From Streptomyces sp. 549 (GTDB lineage Bacteria > Actinomycetota > Actinomycetes > Streptomycetales > Streptomycetaceae): a stretch of 64,000 nucleotides of DNA. Below, piece by piece: positions 10,701 through 19,728 of the stretch (position 1 is its first letter; the number at the start of each line of letters is the position of its first letter). The DNA lies in contig NZ_JASKMT010000004.1 of the NCBI RefSeq assembly GCF_030124175.1, positions 124,001-188,000 on the forward strand, in the 5' to 3' direction. A model generated the notes under the pieces. The model searched no databases. It was given only the letters and a program-made list of their open reading frames with translations, and was not told where the DNA came from. The position numbers were made by a program, and so were the translations under genes.

Positions 10701-10807
10701 ACCTTGTCGTCGGTCCGGGACGGGTCCGCCATCAGGTCGAGGAACTCGTTAAATGGAAGTGCGGGCGTGCGCAGCATGAAGAAGCCTGCGGGTGTGTAGG
10801 TGGCCAT
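7766..10807 (-). CDS. Lantibiotic dehydratase LanB, full length (class I)
   Basis: A 1013-residue class I dehydratase. The large N-terminal region (about residues 1-700) is the glutamylation domain, which uses glutamyl-tRNA to activate Ser and Thr; the C-terminal part from about residue 725 (LPGGEWTFLKLYAVPERHDE, then RWFYLRYADPFPHLRIRVRG) is the glutamate-elimination domain, also called the thiopeptide-type bacteriocin domain. Both halves are in one protein, unlike thiopeptide or class V systems where they are split. The gene starts three bases after the lanC stop and its own stop overlaps the ABC transporter start, giving tight coupling. Its substrate is taken to be the precursor at 12282-12464. 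Confidence 0.93.
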   Translation of the reverse strand: MATYTPAGFFMLRTPALPFNEFLDLMADPSRTDDKVMRLAQRPAVRRALLVASEDLTTTLDRGLDALSPKRAAKVRSRLLRYLIRMATRPTPFGAFSGVGVGAFGPSSTLHLGSPALGRLRVRTDMSWLLSWIKEVEEDPELLRHLPVRLNLMAHRAGDRVVLPQADKYGQGDSRTVRIRATPAVDVVWAAAAHCVPYQRIVDELTAAFPEEDSNTVEGLVRQLWDLGFLVGDLRPPQTAARPEQDVLKALADVPHAADAAERLRGVAELAERADDVASLRRLKATQTALLPEYRGQTYQADAALDLRAPQLNTSVGEAAADAVDVLMRLSTTLGRAHHLTRYREEFEETYGAGTRVPVLELLSADQGLDAPPTYTMPPRSIELPAAPQPDASRRDRALLRFAQEAWWQRAQEVELTDAWLDRIAPRSDTGVWPPAMDAYLQIAATSREAIDAGEWRAVLRADGLAYGGRTFGRFHDLIDEPSLRMVHDFAHQEERLNPEVAYAELAYLPSYGRAANVAVRPSVRPYEIPINTVPSVAEDRTIPLDDILVGATNRRFYLWSKRLDREIVVAQHHMLSPALAPNVARFLTEVSLDGYVLPTGFYWGSLESSPFLPRVTRGRIVLRVAQWQITQEERDDLDGWFARWQVPRHVFLVNGDNRLLLDLDNPVCVDELRAELRNKPEVVLHEMLPGPDHTWVSDDDGKTYLDELVVPVVAKDAGRVARDAVFPSPQVPVRRHLPGGEWTFLKLYAVPERHDEIITGPLRAVVAELRAHGLLDRWFYLRYADPFPHLRIRVRGSAPAELLTTFTGWGRDVVAQGMARDLAVSSYAPEVARYGGVDTFDAVERLFAANSEVAAALIATKIGLEPEFLGVATLDILHAQWGMSLAERTTRLSHVKEDEATRRQFRDNRDYLCELLTPWERFTHPEGARHRSRLAELLAPQATAVTEVAEAVRAATARGTLVGTADDVLGSLAHVQFNRLLPVDLEREKHCHRLWGQTLRAIRGRLVARGQQ

Positions 10808-10810
10808 GCG

Positions 10811-12148
10811 TCACCTCGCGAGGAAGAGGCGGAACCAACCGGGCCGTTCGGCACTCAGCGCCGCGATCAGCGTCAGTGCCACACCGGAGGCACCCGTGAG
10901 CAGGGTGGGGTCATCCACGAGGACACCCGGCTCGTCCTGATCGGCGAAAAGCAGAGGTCGCTGCGGGTCAGCATGCTCCAGCAACTCCTCGGTGAGTCGC
11001 GGCAGGGCTGCTCGGGCGGCGCCGCTCCACGGCGCCAACTCCAGGCAAAGCATGAGAAGTCCGGCCTGTCCGTGGCAGAGAGTGGGCGACAGCGGGCGCG
11101 TTCGGGCGGTCCGCTCCAGCACGGCCTCGAACGCCTCGACGGCCACCTTGCGCAGACTGTCGTCACCCAGGCTCACGGCGACGGTCAACAGGGCGCCGGC
11201 GACCCCAGCGGTGCCGTAGCACCAGGCGAGCTGGTCTCCCGTGCAGGATGCCGGGAGTTCGACACCCTCCGGGCTGACGCCGGTGCCATCCGACCAAACC
11301 GGGCCGTGCTCGTCGGTATGCGACTGGGCAACGATCCACGTGGCCAGTGCGTCGATCGCGCCCCGGTGCCCTGGCCTCCGCAGACCAGCCCGCCAGGCCA
11401 CGGCCAACGCGGCGGCGACCCCCGGCATGCCGTGTGACAACCCCAGGTTCAGGTAGCCGTGAGGCCATTTCTCCCGGTAGCTGGGCAGGGGTGGGTAGAC
11501 GTCAGGGGTGAGCAGCCAGCGGTGAGGTGTGGCCGGGGTCTGTGCTGGGCCGGTGAGCCAGATCAGGTAATCGAGCAGTCGCTCGGCCGCCCCGCGCACC
11601 CGGTCCGTCGGCTTCTCGACGGAGCTCAGGTAGGCCAGTGTTCCGGCCGCTCCGGTGATGAGGTCGTAGTCGACGTCGCTGACCGCTCGCTCGACCCTCG
11701 GGTAATCGGTGTCGAGCACCTGGTTGGCCAGTTGCTCGTGCAGCCGGTCGAGACTGGGTCGAAAACGAGGTTCCAGACGTACGCATTCGGCCACCGTCAG
11801 CGCGAGACCGCTGGTGCCGGCGAAGAGCCCAGGGCCGCTCAGCGGTTCAACGGAGGTGGCCGCCACTGCTTCGCGGAGGTGGTGGAAAGCTGCGTCCAGA
11901 TTGCCCAACCCGGCCGACGCAGCGTACAGGTGCAGCAGAGCGGCGCCGGCCTGTCCACTGCTGACGCTGGGTGGGTACCAGCCTGTTGGCCGGGGAGACT
12001 GTTCGGCGCTCTGCAGCACGAGTTCGGTGAGCTGTGCGGTGTCAGAGGTACGTTCCGTCACGTGGGTGACCGTGCGCCGGACTCGTTCCGCCAGTAGGCC
12101 GTCCTCCAGCCCGATCCAGCTGTCAGTAGTGTCAGGGACGCGTGGCAT
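10811..12148 (-). CDS. Lanthionine synthetase LanC
   Basis: 445 residues. The zinc-binding motifs of LanC cyclases are present: a Cys in AWCYGTAG (near residue 307) and the Cys-His pair in LCHGQAG (near residue 357); Gly-rich repeats such as LSHGMPGVA and GAAGTLAYL mark the double alpha-barrel. The enzyme activates precursor Cys thiols so that they add to dehydrated Ser and Thr to form lanthionine rings. I chose the ATG at 12148, with AGGA eight bases upstream, over the longer frame that begins at 12220 and would run through a hairpin. It follows the precursor gene by 133 bp and precedes lanB by three bases. Confidence 0.93.
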   Translation of the reverse strand: MPRVPDTTDSWIGLEDGLLAERVRRTVTHVTERTSDTAQLTELVLQSAEQSPRPTGWYPPSVSSGQAGAALLHLYAASAGLGNLDAAFHHLREAVAATSVEPLSGPGLFAGTSGLALTVAECVRLEPRFRPSLDRLHEQLANQVLDTDYPRVERAVSDVDYDLITGAAGTLAYLSSVEKPTDRVRGAAERLLDYLIWLTGPAQTPATPHRWLLTPDVYPPLPSYREKWPHGYLNLGLSHGMPGVAAALAVAWRAGLRRPGHRGAIDALATWIVAQSHTDEHGPVWSDGTGVSPEGVELPASCTGDQLAWCYGTAGVAGALLTVAVSLGDDSLRKVAVEAFEAVLERTARTRPLSPTLCHGQAGLLMLCLELAPWSGAARAALPRLTEELLEHADPQRPLLFADQDEPGVLVDDPTLLTGASGVALTLIAALSAERPGWFRLFLAR

Positions 12149-12196
12149 CGTTCTTTTCCTTGTCTCATGACGGGACTGGGAAGCCATGGCGGCGTA

Positions 12197-12231
12197 CGGG
12201 TGCTGCCGTGCCAGCATCACGGCAGCACCCG
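12197..12231 (-). terminator. Stem-loop between precursor gene and lanC
   Basis: A perfect 14-bp inverted repeat (arms 12197-12210 and 12218-12231, 7-base loop) in the 133-bp gap after the precursor gene. No long T run follows on the minus strand. Such hairpins after lanthipeptide precursor genes usually act as partial terminators or transcript stabilisers, giving more precursor than enzyme message. Confidence 0.7.
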
Positions 12232-12281
12232 TCGCAGCGCTCCGCGCCTGACTGGCGCGTGTTACTGCGGACTACTGCGGA

Positions 12282-12464
12282 CTACTGCTCGGGACGGCAC
12301 AGGGCGGTGCAGAGGGACGTGCAGGCGCAGGTGCTGGTCACCTTGCATGCGACACGAGTGCAGACCGTTCGGGTCGCGATGGACGAGATGGACAGCGGGC
12401 CGACCTCCGTTTCACCGGCCTTCGGCGTGTTGACCTGAGCGTCGAGGTCGAATGCGTCCGACAT
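12282..12464 (-). CDS. Class I lanthipeptide precursor, FxLD type
   Basis: A 60-residue peptide beginning MSDAFDLDAQV. FDLD at residues 5-8 is the leader motif recognised by LanB/LanC in class I systems and matches the actinobacterial FxLD precursor family. The C-terminal 36 residues, from about SISSIATRTVC, contain six Cys and twelve Ser/Thr, enough for several (methyl)lanthionine rings, and the peptide ends CRPEQ. The start at 12464 is chosen because AAAGGA lies six bases upstream; another ATG at 12470 sits too close to it. No protease gene is visible in the cluster, so the cleavage point is not defined. Six Cys with Thr-rich spacing suggests a compact polycyclic product. Confidence 0.9.
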   Translation of the reverse strand: MSDAFDLDAQVNTPKAGETEVGPLSISSIATRTVCTRVACKVTSTCACTSLCTALCRPEQ

Positions 12465-12550
12465 GTTCATTCCTTTCGAGCATTCTGATGAAACCCGCGC
12501 AGAATCGGCACGGGTGCGTGAAGGGCGTTCTCCGCACGCAAAAGGAATTT

Positions 12551-12964
12551 TCATTCAGTCGGCGATAGCCCACCATTGTCGTCTGCGACAGTGTTTACCG
12601 TGACTGCTGCTGACGCATGGTGCTGCCCGGGTGGAACCGGGTGATCGACGGCCAGTTCCGTACAGAAGTAGTAGGCCGCCAGGCAGGCCGCCATCCTGGA
12701 ACTGATTCCGAGTTTCTCCATGATGGCGGCCAGATGCGCGCGGACCGTGCGTTCGGTCACTTTGAGCTGGTCGGCCATCCACTGGTTGGACGAACCCTCG
12801 GATAACAGCGTGAACACCTCACGTTCCCGCGGGGTCAGCCTGTTGACTTTCTTCAGCGCATGCTTCCACTGCGGCCCTTCGACGGCCGCGGGGCGTCCGC
12901 ACCCGCAATGGCCCTTCGCTTGACACGCGGCCGCCGGCCTGGGCACGACCTGATCTGCTCGCAT
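12551..12964 (-). CDS. LuxR-type HTH transcriptional regulator
   Basis: A 137-residue protein with a C-terminal LuxR/NarL DNA-binding helix-turn-helix: LTPREREVFTLLSEGSSNQW followed by MADQLKVTERTVRAHLAAI (about residues 43-82). The N-terminal 40 residues are short, with three Cys (CQAKGHCGCG), so it has no receiver domain; the Cys cluster could bind metal or sense redox state, but that is speculation. AGGGGG precedes the ATG by about five bases. It is the first gene in the lanthipeptide set, 86 bp upstream of the precursor, and is the likely pathway-specific activator. Confidence 0.85.
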   Translation of the reverse strand: MRADQVVPRPAAACQAKGHCGCGRPAAVEGPQWKHALKKVNRLTPREREVFTLLSEGSSNQWMADQLKVTERTVRAHLAAIMEKLGISSRMAACLAAYYFCTELAVDHPVPPGQHHASAAVTVNTVADDNGGLSPTE

Positions 12965-13021
12965 AATTCCCCCTGAATCGACATGCGAGGTGCTGTGACC
13001 GGGGACTGCGGCCCAGGAGGG

Positions 13022-13216
13022 TCAGTCCTGGTGCAGGCCCATTCGGTGAGTGCGGTCCCCGCGAGTTGCGGTACCGCAACTCGGGCACGAGAAGCGCAGG
13101 TAAGAGGTTGACGTCGGCTTGCGCAGGCATCCCGTGGCCCTGCACGGCTGGTCCGGCAGGCCAAGGGAGAGACTGGGGGACGCGATGACCGGTTGACCAT
13201 CGGCGAACGTGTCCAA
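13022..13216 (-). CDS. Possible small Cys-containing protein (doubtful)
   Basis: A 64-codon frame whose third positions are mostly G or C and which reads SLSLGLPDQPCRATGC and SCPSCGTATR, giving two Cys pairs reminiscent of a small zinc site. Against it: the only in-frame start is a TTG at 13216, four codons after a stop, with no clear ribosome site. It lies upstream of and in the same direction as the LuxR gene. It may be a real small gene with a rare start, the remnant of a longer one, or chance. I do not recognise the family. Confidence 0.25.
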   Translation of the reverse strand: MDTFADGQPVIASPSLSLGLPDQPCRATGCLRKPTSTSYLRFSCPSCGTATRGDRTHRMGLHQD

Positions 13217-13504
13217 CTCGCCGCACTATGCCGTTGAACGCCCACTCAAAAGGCGGGCGAGGCCCTGGAAGACGGTCTCGGATTCGCCGTGCCGTCGCTC
13301 TTGGCAAGCACTACAGGGGCACGAAGAACCAGTGTTCTACACGACGAAACAAGAATCCATAAGCAAAAGAAACGGCCACCGTGAGTACAGGCGCACGCAT
13401 GGTCTTTTCAGGCACTTCCCCCATTGCCAAGTTAAGTTTGGTCGGCTCTTAACGTTGCGCTACACACTATGTATCGTCCACAGGCTGAGATCAACTCCCT
13501 CTTA

Positions 13505-13520
13505 TGTGACGTGCGTCACA
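13505..13520. promoter_or_regulatory. Crp-like palindromic site
   Basis: The 16 bases read TGTGA-N6-TCACA, a perfect match to the Crp/cAMP-receptor palindrome, and they also fit the GTG-N6-GNCAC pattern reported for Streptomyces Crp. The site sits in the AT-richer stretch upstream of the lanthipeptide regulator, about 540 bp from its start, so which gene it would control is unclear. Confidence 0.5.
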
Positions 13521-13757
13521 CGTTCCAATTGCGAATGCAACACCTTTCGGCGACACCTATAAGCAATGGCCGAAACGAGTTTCCGCCTCAAGTTGGTTTA
13601 ACGATCAAGGACTTCCCTGGTCGATGAACGATTCGGAGTCCGTGATTCCAGGAGCACCTCGCCGGAGCGAGCCACTATGAGGCGTCCCGGGGAATCCAAC
13701 TGCAGACGGCTGGAGGCATGACGGTCCCTGGCGCGAGGAGATCAGCAAAGGACACGC

Positions 13758-13806
13758 CGACGGCCCCGGGCAGCAGATCGCCAGGCGTCGCTGTCCGGGG
13801 CCGTCG
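13758..13806 (-). terminator. Hairpin downstream of the YbjN gene
   Basis: Perfect 12-bp GC-rich inverted repeat (13758-13769 with 13795-13806) about 60 bases beyond the stop codon at 13868, suitable as a rho-independent terminator without a T tract, as is usual in Streptomyces. Confidence 0.6.
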
Positions 13807-13867
13807 GGTGGTGCCGTGGTGCGGGGTGGCGCCGTGTTACTCGGTGGTGGTGCCGATGGGGAGGAGG

Positions 13868-14407
13868 TCAGTCCCCCTTCGGCTCCTCCGGGTTCTCGGT
13901 GCCCTCGGCGTTCTTCTCCAGGCCGAGCGCCTCCAGCAGCCACTTGTCGAACTCGATCGACGCCCGCACCCAGCTGACCGTGCTGGACACGAAGTGCTCC
14001 AGCGCGACACCGGTGCCGATGAGCATCTGCGCCTCACCGATCAGGCGCACCGTGCCGTCGTCGTGGGTGTGGCTGTAGACCTTGGGCCACAGGGTGCGGC
14101 GGTTCCAGTCGTCGATCGACTCGAGGATCTTCACCTTGTCGTCGATGGAGTGCGGCCGGTCGTAGAACGTGCGGACCGAGAAGACCTGCTGCTCCGCTTC
14201 GCCACGGAACATGAAGTACGTGCGGAATTCCTCCCACGGCGCCGCGAGGTCGCCCTCGTCGTCGACGACGTACTTCAGTTCCATCTGCTCAAGAAGCTGC
14301 TTGACCAGGTCCTGGTCAGGGACGACCGGTCCGGCCGGGCCCCCGCTCGGTTGCGGCTCGGGCTGCTGGCCCCCGAAATTCGGAATCGAGGACGGGTCGA
14401 TGCTCAC
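13868..14407 (-). CDS. YbjN domain-containing protein
   Basis: A 179-residue soluble, acidic protein. After a Pro/Gly-rich start it carries the YbjN-type fold (VKQLLEQMELKYVVDDEGDL, then TYFMFRGEAEQQVFSVRTFY and WPKVYSHTHDDGTVRLIGEA), related to type III secretion chaperone-like folds. The function in actinobacteria is unknown. I chose the GTG at 14407, which has AAGGGA about eight bases upstream and gives the start SIDPSSIPNFGG; a longer frame to 14437 lacks a ribosome site. It lies 148 bp downstream of clpB on the same strand and may be partly cotranscribed with it. Confidence 0.8.
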   Translation of the reverse strand: MSIDPSSIPNFGGQQPEPQPSGGPAGPVVPDQDLVKQLLEQMELKYVVDDEGDLAAPWEEFRTYFMFRGEAEQQVFSVRTFYDRPHSIDDKVKILESIDDWNRRTLWPKVYSHTHDDGTVRLIGEAQMLIGTGVALEHFVSSTVSWVRASIEFDKWLLEALGLEKNAEGTENPEEPKGD

Positions 14408-14555
14408 GTGAGGTTCCCTTCGTACGGCTCCGGCCATCCTCCCTCACCTCTGCCCCGTCCTGGCAAGCCCGGGCCGAACGGGTGAGGACGGGACCGGCCT
14501 GCCGGTCCGGCTGTGAGCCGAACGGGCAGGCCGGGCGCCTCCGGGCCGGACCGGC

Positions 14556-17156
<2,601 letters not shown>

Positions 17157-17231
17157 CTGCGTTCTCTCCTCCTCGGTACACCTGACGGCTGCGGGACTCC
17201 CCGTGCCCTGACTCAATCAACGTGTACAAAG

Positions 17232-17250
17232 TTGAGTCTATTCCACTCAA
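17232..17250. promoter_or_regulatory. HAIR-type HspR operator of clpB
   Basis: TTGAGT-N7-ACTCAA, a perfect inverted repeat 76 bases upstream of the clpB start. This is the HAIR element (consensus CTTGAGT-N7-ACTCAAG) bound by the heat-shock repressor HspR, whose gene is at 34010 in this window. A further ACTCAA half-site lies at about 17213-17218. Confidence 0.9.
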
Positions 17251-17372
17251 GGCGTGGGGTCATCGTTTCTTCTGTAGATCACGCCACTCTTCAGCGTGAA
17301 CGTGCGGCCCGTGAGCTGCGCTCAGCGACACCGGTTCGGTAGGACTGGCCTTCGACCGCTGGGGGGTGCAGC

Positions 17373-17954
17373 ATGACGGCCATGGCACACGAGCCACCAC
17401 CGACGCAGGAACAGCTCCTCCTGGAGAGCTTCCTGGCCCTGGAGACCCCCGAGGGGTTCAAGGCCGAGCTCATCGAGGGGGAGATCGTTGTGGCACCACC
17501 ACCGGACGGCGATCACGAGGACTACATCTCCACTGTCGTACGGCAGGTGGTGCGGAGCGCCACCACCGAGATGGACGTCTCCGGCAACAAGGGGCTGATC
17601 CTGCCGCGTGGCGGGCTGTGCCCGCGCAACCGGGCGATTCCCGACGCCACGTTCGCCCCGCGCTCCCTGCGGCTGTTCCGCGGCGCCGAGCCGTGGATGC
17701 CCTGTGACGGAGTGGCCATGGTCGCCGAGGTGACGAGCAGCAAACCGTTCGGCGACCGTGGGACCAAGCGTGCCTGCTACGCGCTCGCGGGCATTCCGCT
17801 GTACCTGCTGATCGACCGCGAGCGCAGCAGCGTCACGCTGCTCAGCGAACCGGACGGCGACGACTACACGCGGGCGATCTCCCGCGCCTTCGGCAAGCCG
17901 GTACCGCTGCCCGAGCCGTTCGGCTTCGAGCTGGAGACAGCCGACTTCGGCTGA
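17373..17954 (+). CDS. Uma2 family (DUF820) putative endonuclease
   Basis: A 193-residue protein of the Uma2/DUF820 family, restriction-endonuclease-like: FKAELIEGEIVVAPPPDGDH is the typical N-terminal beta-hairpin region, followed by PDATFAPRSLRL, MVAEVTSSKPFGDRGTKRAC (the Glu and Lys of a PD-(D/E)XK-type centre) and GIPLYLLIDRE. These genes are multicopy in Streptomyces; their cellular substrate is unknown. A GGGGGG tract precedes the ATG at 17373. The gene is divergent from clpB and stands alone. Confidence 0.85.
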   Translation: MTAMAHEPPPTQEQLLLESFLALETPEGFKAELIEGEIVVAPPPDGDHEDYISTVVRQVVRSATTEMDVSGNKGLILPRGGLCPRNRAIPDATFAPRSLRLFRGAEPWMPCDGVAMVAEVTSSKPFGDRGTKRACYALAGIPLYLLIDRERSSVTLLSEPDGDDYTRAISRAFGKPVPLPEPFGFELETADFG

Positions 17955-18225
17955 GCCGCACCCTGGCCCCAGCCGGTGCGCGAGGCCGCCCGCCCCGCCG
18001 GACGTGACACTTCCGGTCCGCGAAGGGCCGCCTTTCGGCCGTGCGCATTCCTGCCGGCCACCTTTCCCCGGCGACGGCCGGAAAGCGCCGGGCCGCCGTC
18101 GGCCAAACACCCGCCGCCTTCTGTTTGGCCGATAACGGCTGCCTTCTCCCACGGCTTTCCGTGTTGGCATGTACCCGCACATCACCGCACTTCTCACCGA
18201 CGGGGGACCGACCGGAAGGAATTCC

Positions 18226-18861
18226 ATGGTGAAGTTGCTGGCCGTCTTCGGTGCCGTCGCCTCGCTCTTCGTCGCGTCGTCGGCAGCCACCGCACAGCCG
18301 CTGCCGACACCGCCGGACAAGATCGTTATCACCCTGGCCACGGTGAACGGCTCCGGATGCCCGGCAGGCACCGCCGCGGTGGCCGTCGCGCCGGACAACA
18401 CCGCGTTCACCGTGACCTACAGCGACTATCTCGCGCAGGTCGGCGTGGGCGCCAAGCCGACCGACTTCCGCAAGAACTGCCAGCTCAGCCTGCGGGTGCA
18501 CGTGCCGCACGGCTTCACCTACGCCATCGCGCAGGCCGACTACCGGGGCTTCGCCTCCCTGGAGAAGGGCGCCTCGGCCGTGCAGCGCGCCAACTACTAC
18601 TTCCAGGGCATGTCGCAGACCGAGCACCGCTCGCACTCGTTCACCGGCGCCTACAGCGACTACTGGCAGAGCACCGACGTCACCGACATCGCGGCACTCG
18701 TCTACGCGCCCTGCGGCGAACAGCGCAATTTCAACATCAACACCGAACTCCGGGTGAACGCCGGAACGTCCGACCCGAAGAAGACCACCAGTTTCATGGC
18801 GATGGACTCCACCGACGGAAACATCAACACCATCTACCACCTCGCGTGGAAGAAGTGCTGA
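18226..18861 (+). CDS. Secreted DUF4360 domain protein
   Basis: 211 residues with a cleavable signal peptide (MVKLLAVFGAVASLFVASSA, then ATAQP) followed by a DUF4360 domain: GSGCPAGTAAVAVAPDNTAF, SDYLAQVG, CQLSLRVHVPHGFTYAI and a C-terminal lone Cys. Such proteins are secreted, small and of unknown role; paired Cys suggest disulfides. The ATG at 18226 has GGAAGGA upstream, which excludes the 19-residue N-terminal extension. It is monocistronic and ends just before the hairpin at 18954. Confidence 0.85.
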   Translation: MVKLLAVFGAVASLFVASSAATAQPLPTPPDKIVITLATVNGSGCPAGTAAVAVAPDNTAFTVTYSDYLAQVGVGAKPTDFRKNCQLSLRVHVPHGFTYAIAQADYRGFASLEKGASAVQRANYYFQGMSQTEHRSHSFTGAYSDYWQSTDVTDIAALVYAPCGEQRNFNINTELRVNAGTSDPKKTTSFMAMDSTDGNINTIYHLAWKKC

Positions 18862-18953
18862 CCGCCGCAACTCCCCGCTGATTCCCCGCCGCACGGGAAG
18901 GCCTGACCCGTGCGGATGCGGGAAACCCGCGCCCGGAGAGCAAAGGAAAAGGC

Positions 18954-18996
18954 GTCGGCCCCCGAACCCGCACTGGTGGTGGGTTCGGGGGCCGAC
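18954..18996. terminator. Bidirectional hairpin terminator
   Basis: Perfect 16-bp GC-rich inverted repeat (18954-18969 with 18981-18996, 11-base loop) between the convergent DUF4360 gene and the end of the linaridin-like operon, so it can serve both. Confidence 0.8.
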
Positions 18997-19071
18997 CTCC
19001 CGCGGGGCCCCGCCTGCGCCGAGGGGTGCCGTCGGGAGCCGCGGTGGGCCGCTGGGGTGTTCTCCCGGCGG

Positions 19072-19245
19072 TCAGCTGCCCGCGCGCTCGTCGGCGTCGA
19101 CGGCCGCGCGCAGCTCGACCAGCGCCCGCAGCGCGTGGCTGTACATCTGGATGCTCTTCTCGCTGTGGGTGGTGACGGCCGTCTTGACCTCGTTGTAGGT
19201 CTTCACGATGACCTCGTCCAGGTCCTTCTTGTCGATGCCGTTCAT
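19072..19245 (-). CDS. Small 57-aa protein at the end of the linaridin-like operon
   Basis: A 57-residue, largely helical soluble protein (MNGIDKKDLDEVIVKTYNEV at the start) with many charged residues and no Cys. GAGAGGAG precedes the ATG at 19245 by a good distance. It follows the disrupted secreted-protein gene by 25 bases and closes the minus-strand operon. I do not recognise it. Its size and position would fit an accessory or immunity-type peptide, but nothing in the sequence proves that. The longer frame reaching 19494 is an artefact. Confidence 0.65.
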   Translation of the reverse strand: MNGIDKKDLDEVIVKTYNEVKTAVTTHSEKSIQMYSHALRALVELRAAVDADERAGS

Positions 19246-19270
19246 GCGGTTTCTCCTCTCGATGGGGTGG

Positions 19271-19728
19271 TCAGTCCCGGTTGACTGGCCACGAGGTGAT
19301 CGTCTGCCACGGAGCACAGTCCGTGGCGGTCTCGGTGCCCTCGCAGACGGTGAGGCGGCCGGTGGTCGTCGGCATGAGTGACTGCCGCAGATCAATGTCC
19401 ACCGAACCGCTGCCGCACACCTGCGCCAGCTTGCTCGCGGGGGCGGGGAAGAAGTCGAAGGTGAACCGGACCCACACCGAAGAGCATCCCTCACCGGTGC
19501 GGGTGAGCTGACCGGCCATCACCAGGTCCCGGAACAGCACCTGTCCGGGCTCGGTCCAGCGGTGGCCCGAAGCGGTCGCCGAGCCGTGCGCGGCCGACCA
19601 GGCGACCGCGCCCGGCGGCACTGCGGCCGGGGCCGCGGAGGCCGGGGGCCGCGGAGGCCGGGGGCCGCGGAGGCCAGGAGGGCCAGGGCCGCGGCTGCTG
19701 CGGCGGCGGACCAGCGGACGGCACGCAT
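19271..19728 (-). pseudogene. Secreted Cys-containing protein disrupted by a 16-bp tandem repeat
   Basis: The ATG at 19728 overlaps the upstream stop (TGATG) and encodes a clear signal peptide, MRAVRWSAAAAAAALALLAS then AAP. The mature part (GHRWTEPGQVLFRDLVMAGQ, then CSSVWVRFTF and CEGTETATDC) is in another frame ending at 19271. Between them lie three copies of a 16-bp repeat (19629-19676). Removing two copies (32 bp) joins the two parts exactly, LLASAAPAAVPPGAVAW, giving a 141-residue secreted protein with several Cys. So one copy, or four, keeps the frame; the three copies here break it. This is either a pseudogene, a slippage-driven on/off switch, or a repeat-count assembly error. The function is unknown. 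Confidence 0.7.
19629..19676. repeat. 16-bp tandem repeat, three copies, inside a signal-peptide region
   Basis: Units 19629-19644 and 19645-19660 are identical and 19661-19676 differs in the last base. Because 16 is not a multiple of three, each change in copy number shifts the frame of the overlapping secreted-protein gene. Confidence 0.9.

Larger units (their letters stand above)
12965..13757. other. Long AT-richer intergenic region upstream of the lanthipeptide cluster
   Basis: About 790 bases with no convincing gene. The part from 13320 to 13640 is clearly less GC-rich than the rest of the window, and the open frames there lack the GC-rich third codon positions seen in real genes. It contains a Crp-like palindrome (13505-13520). 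One short minus-strand frame (13022-13216) has coding-like composition and is listed separately. Confidence 0.5.

Noticed and set aside
13209..13562. 117-codon plus-strand frame upstream of the lanthipeptide cluster
   Set aside because: Low third-position GC, no ribosome site, no recognisable protein pattern.
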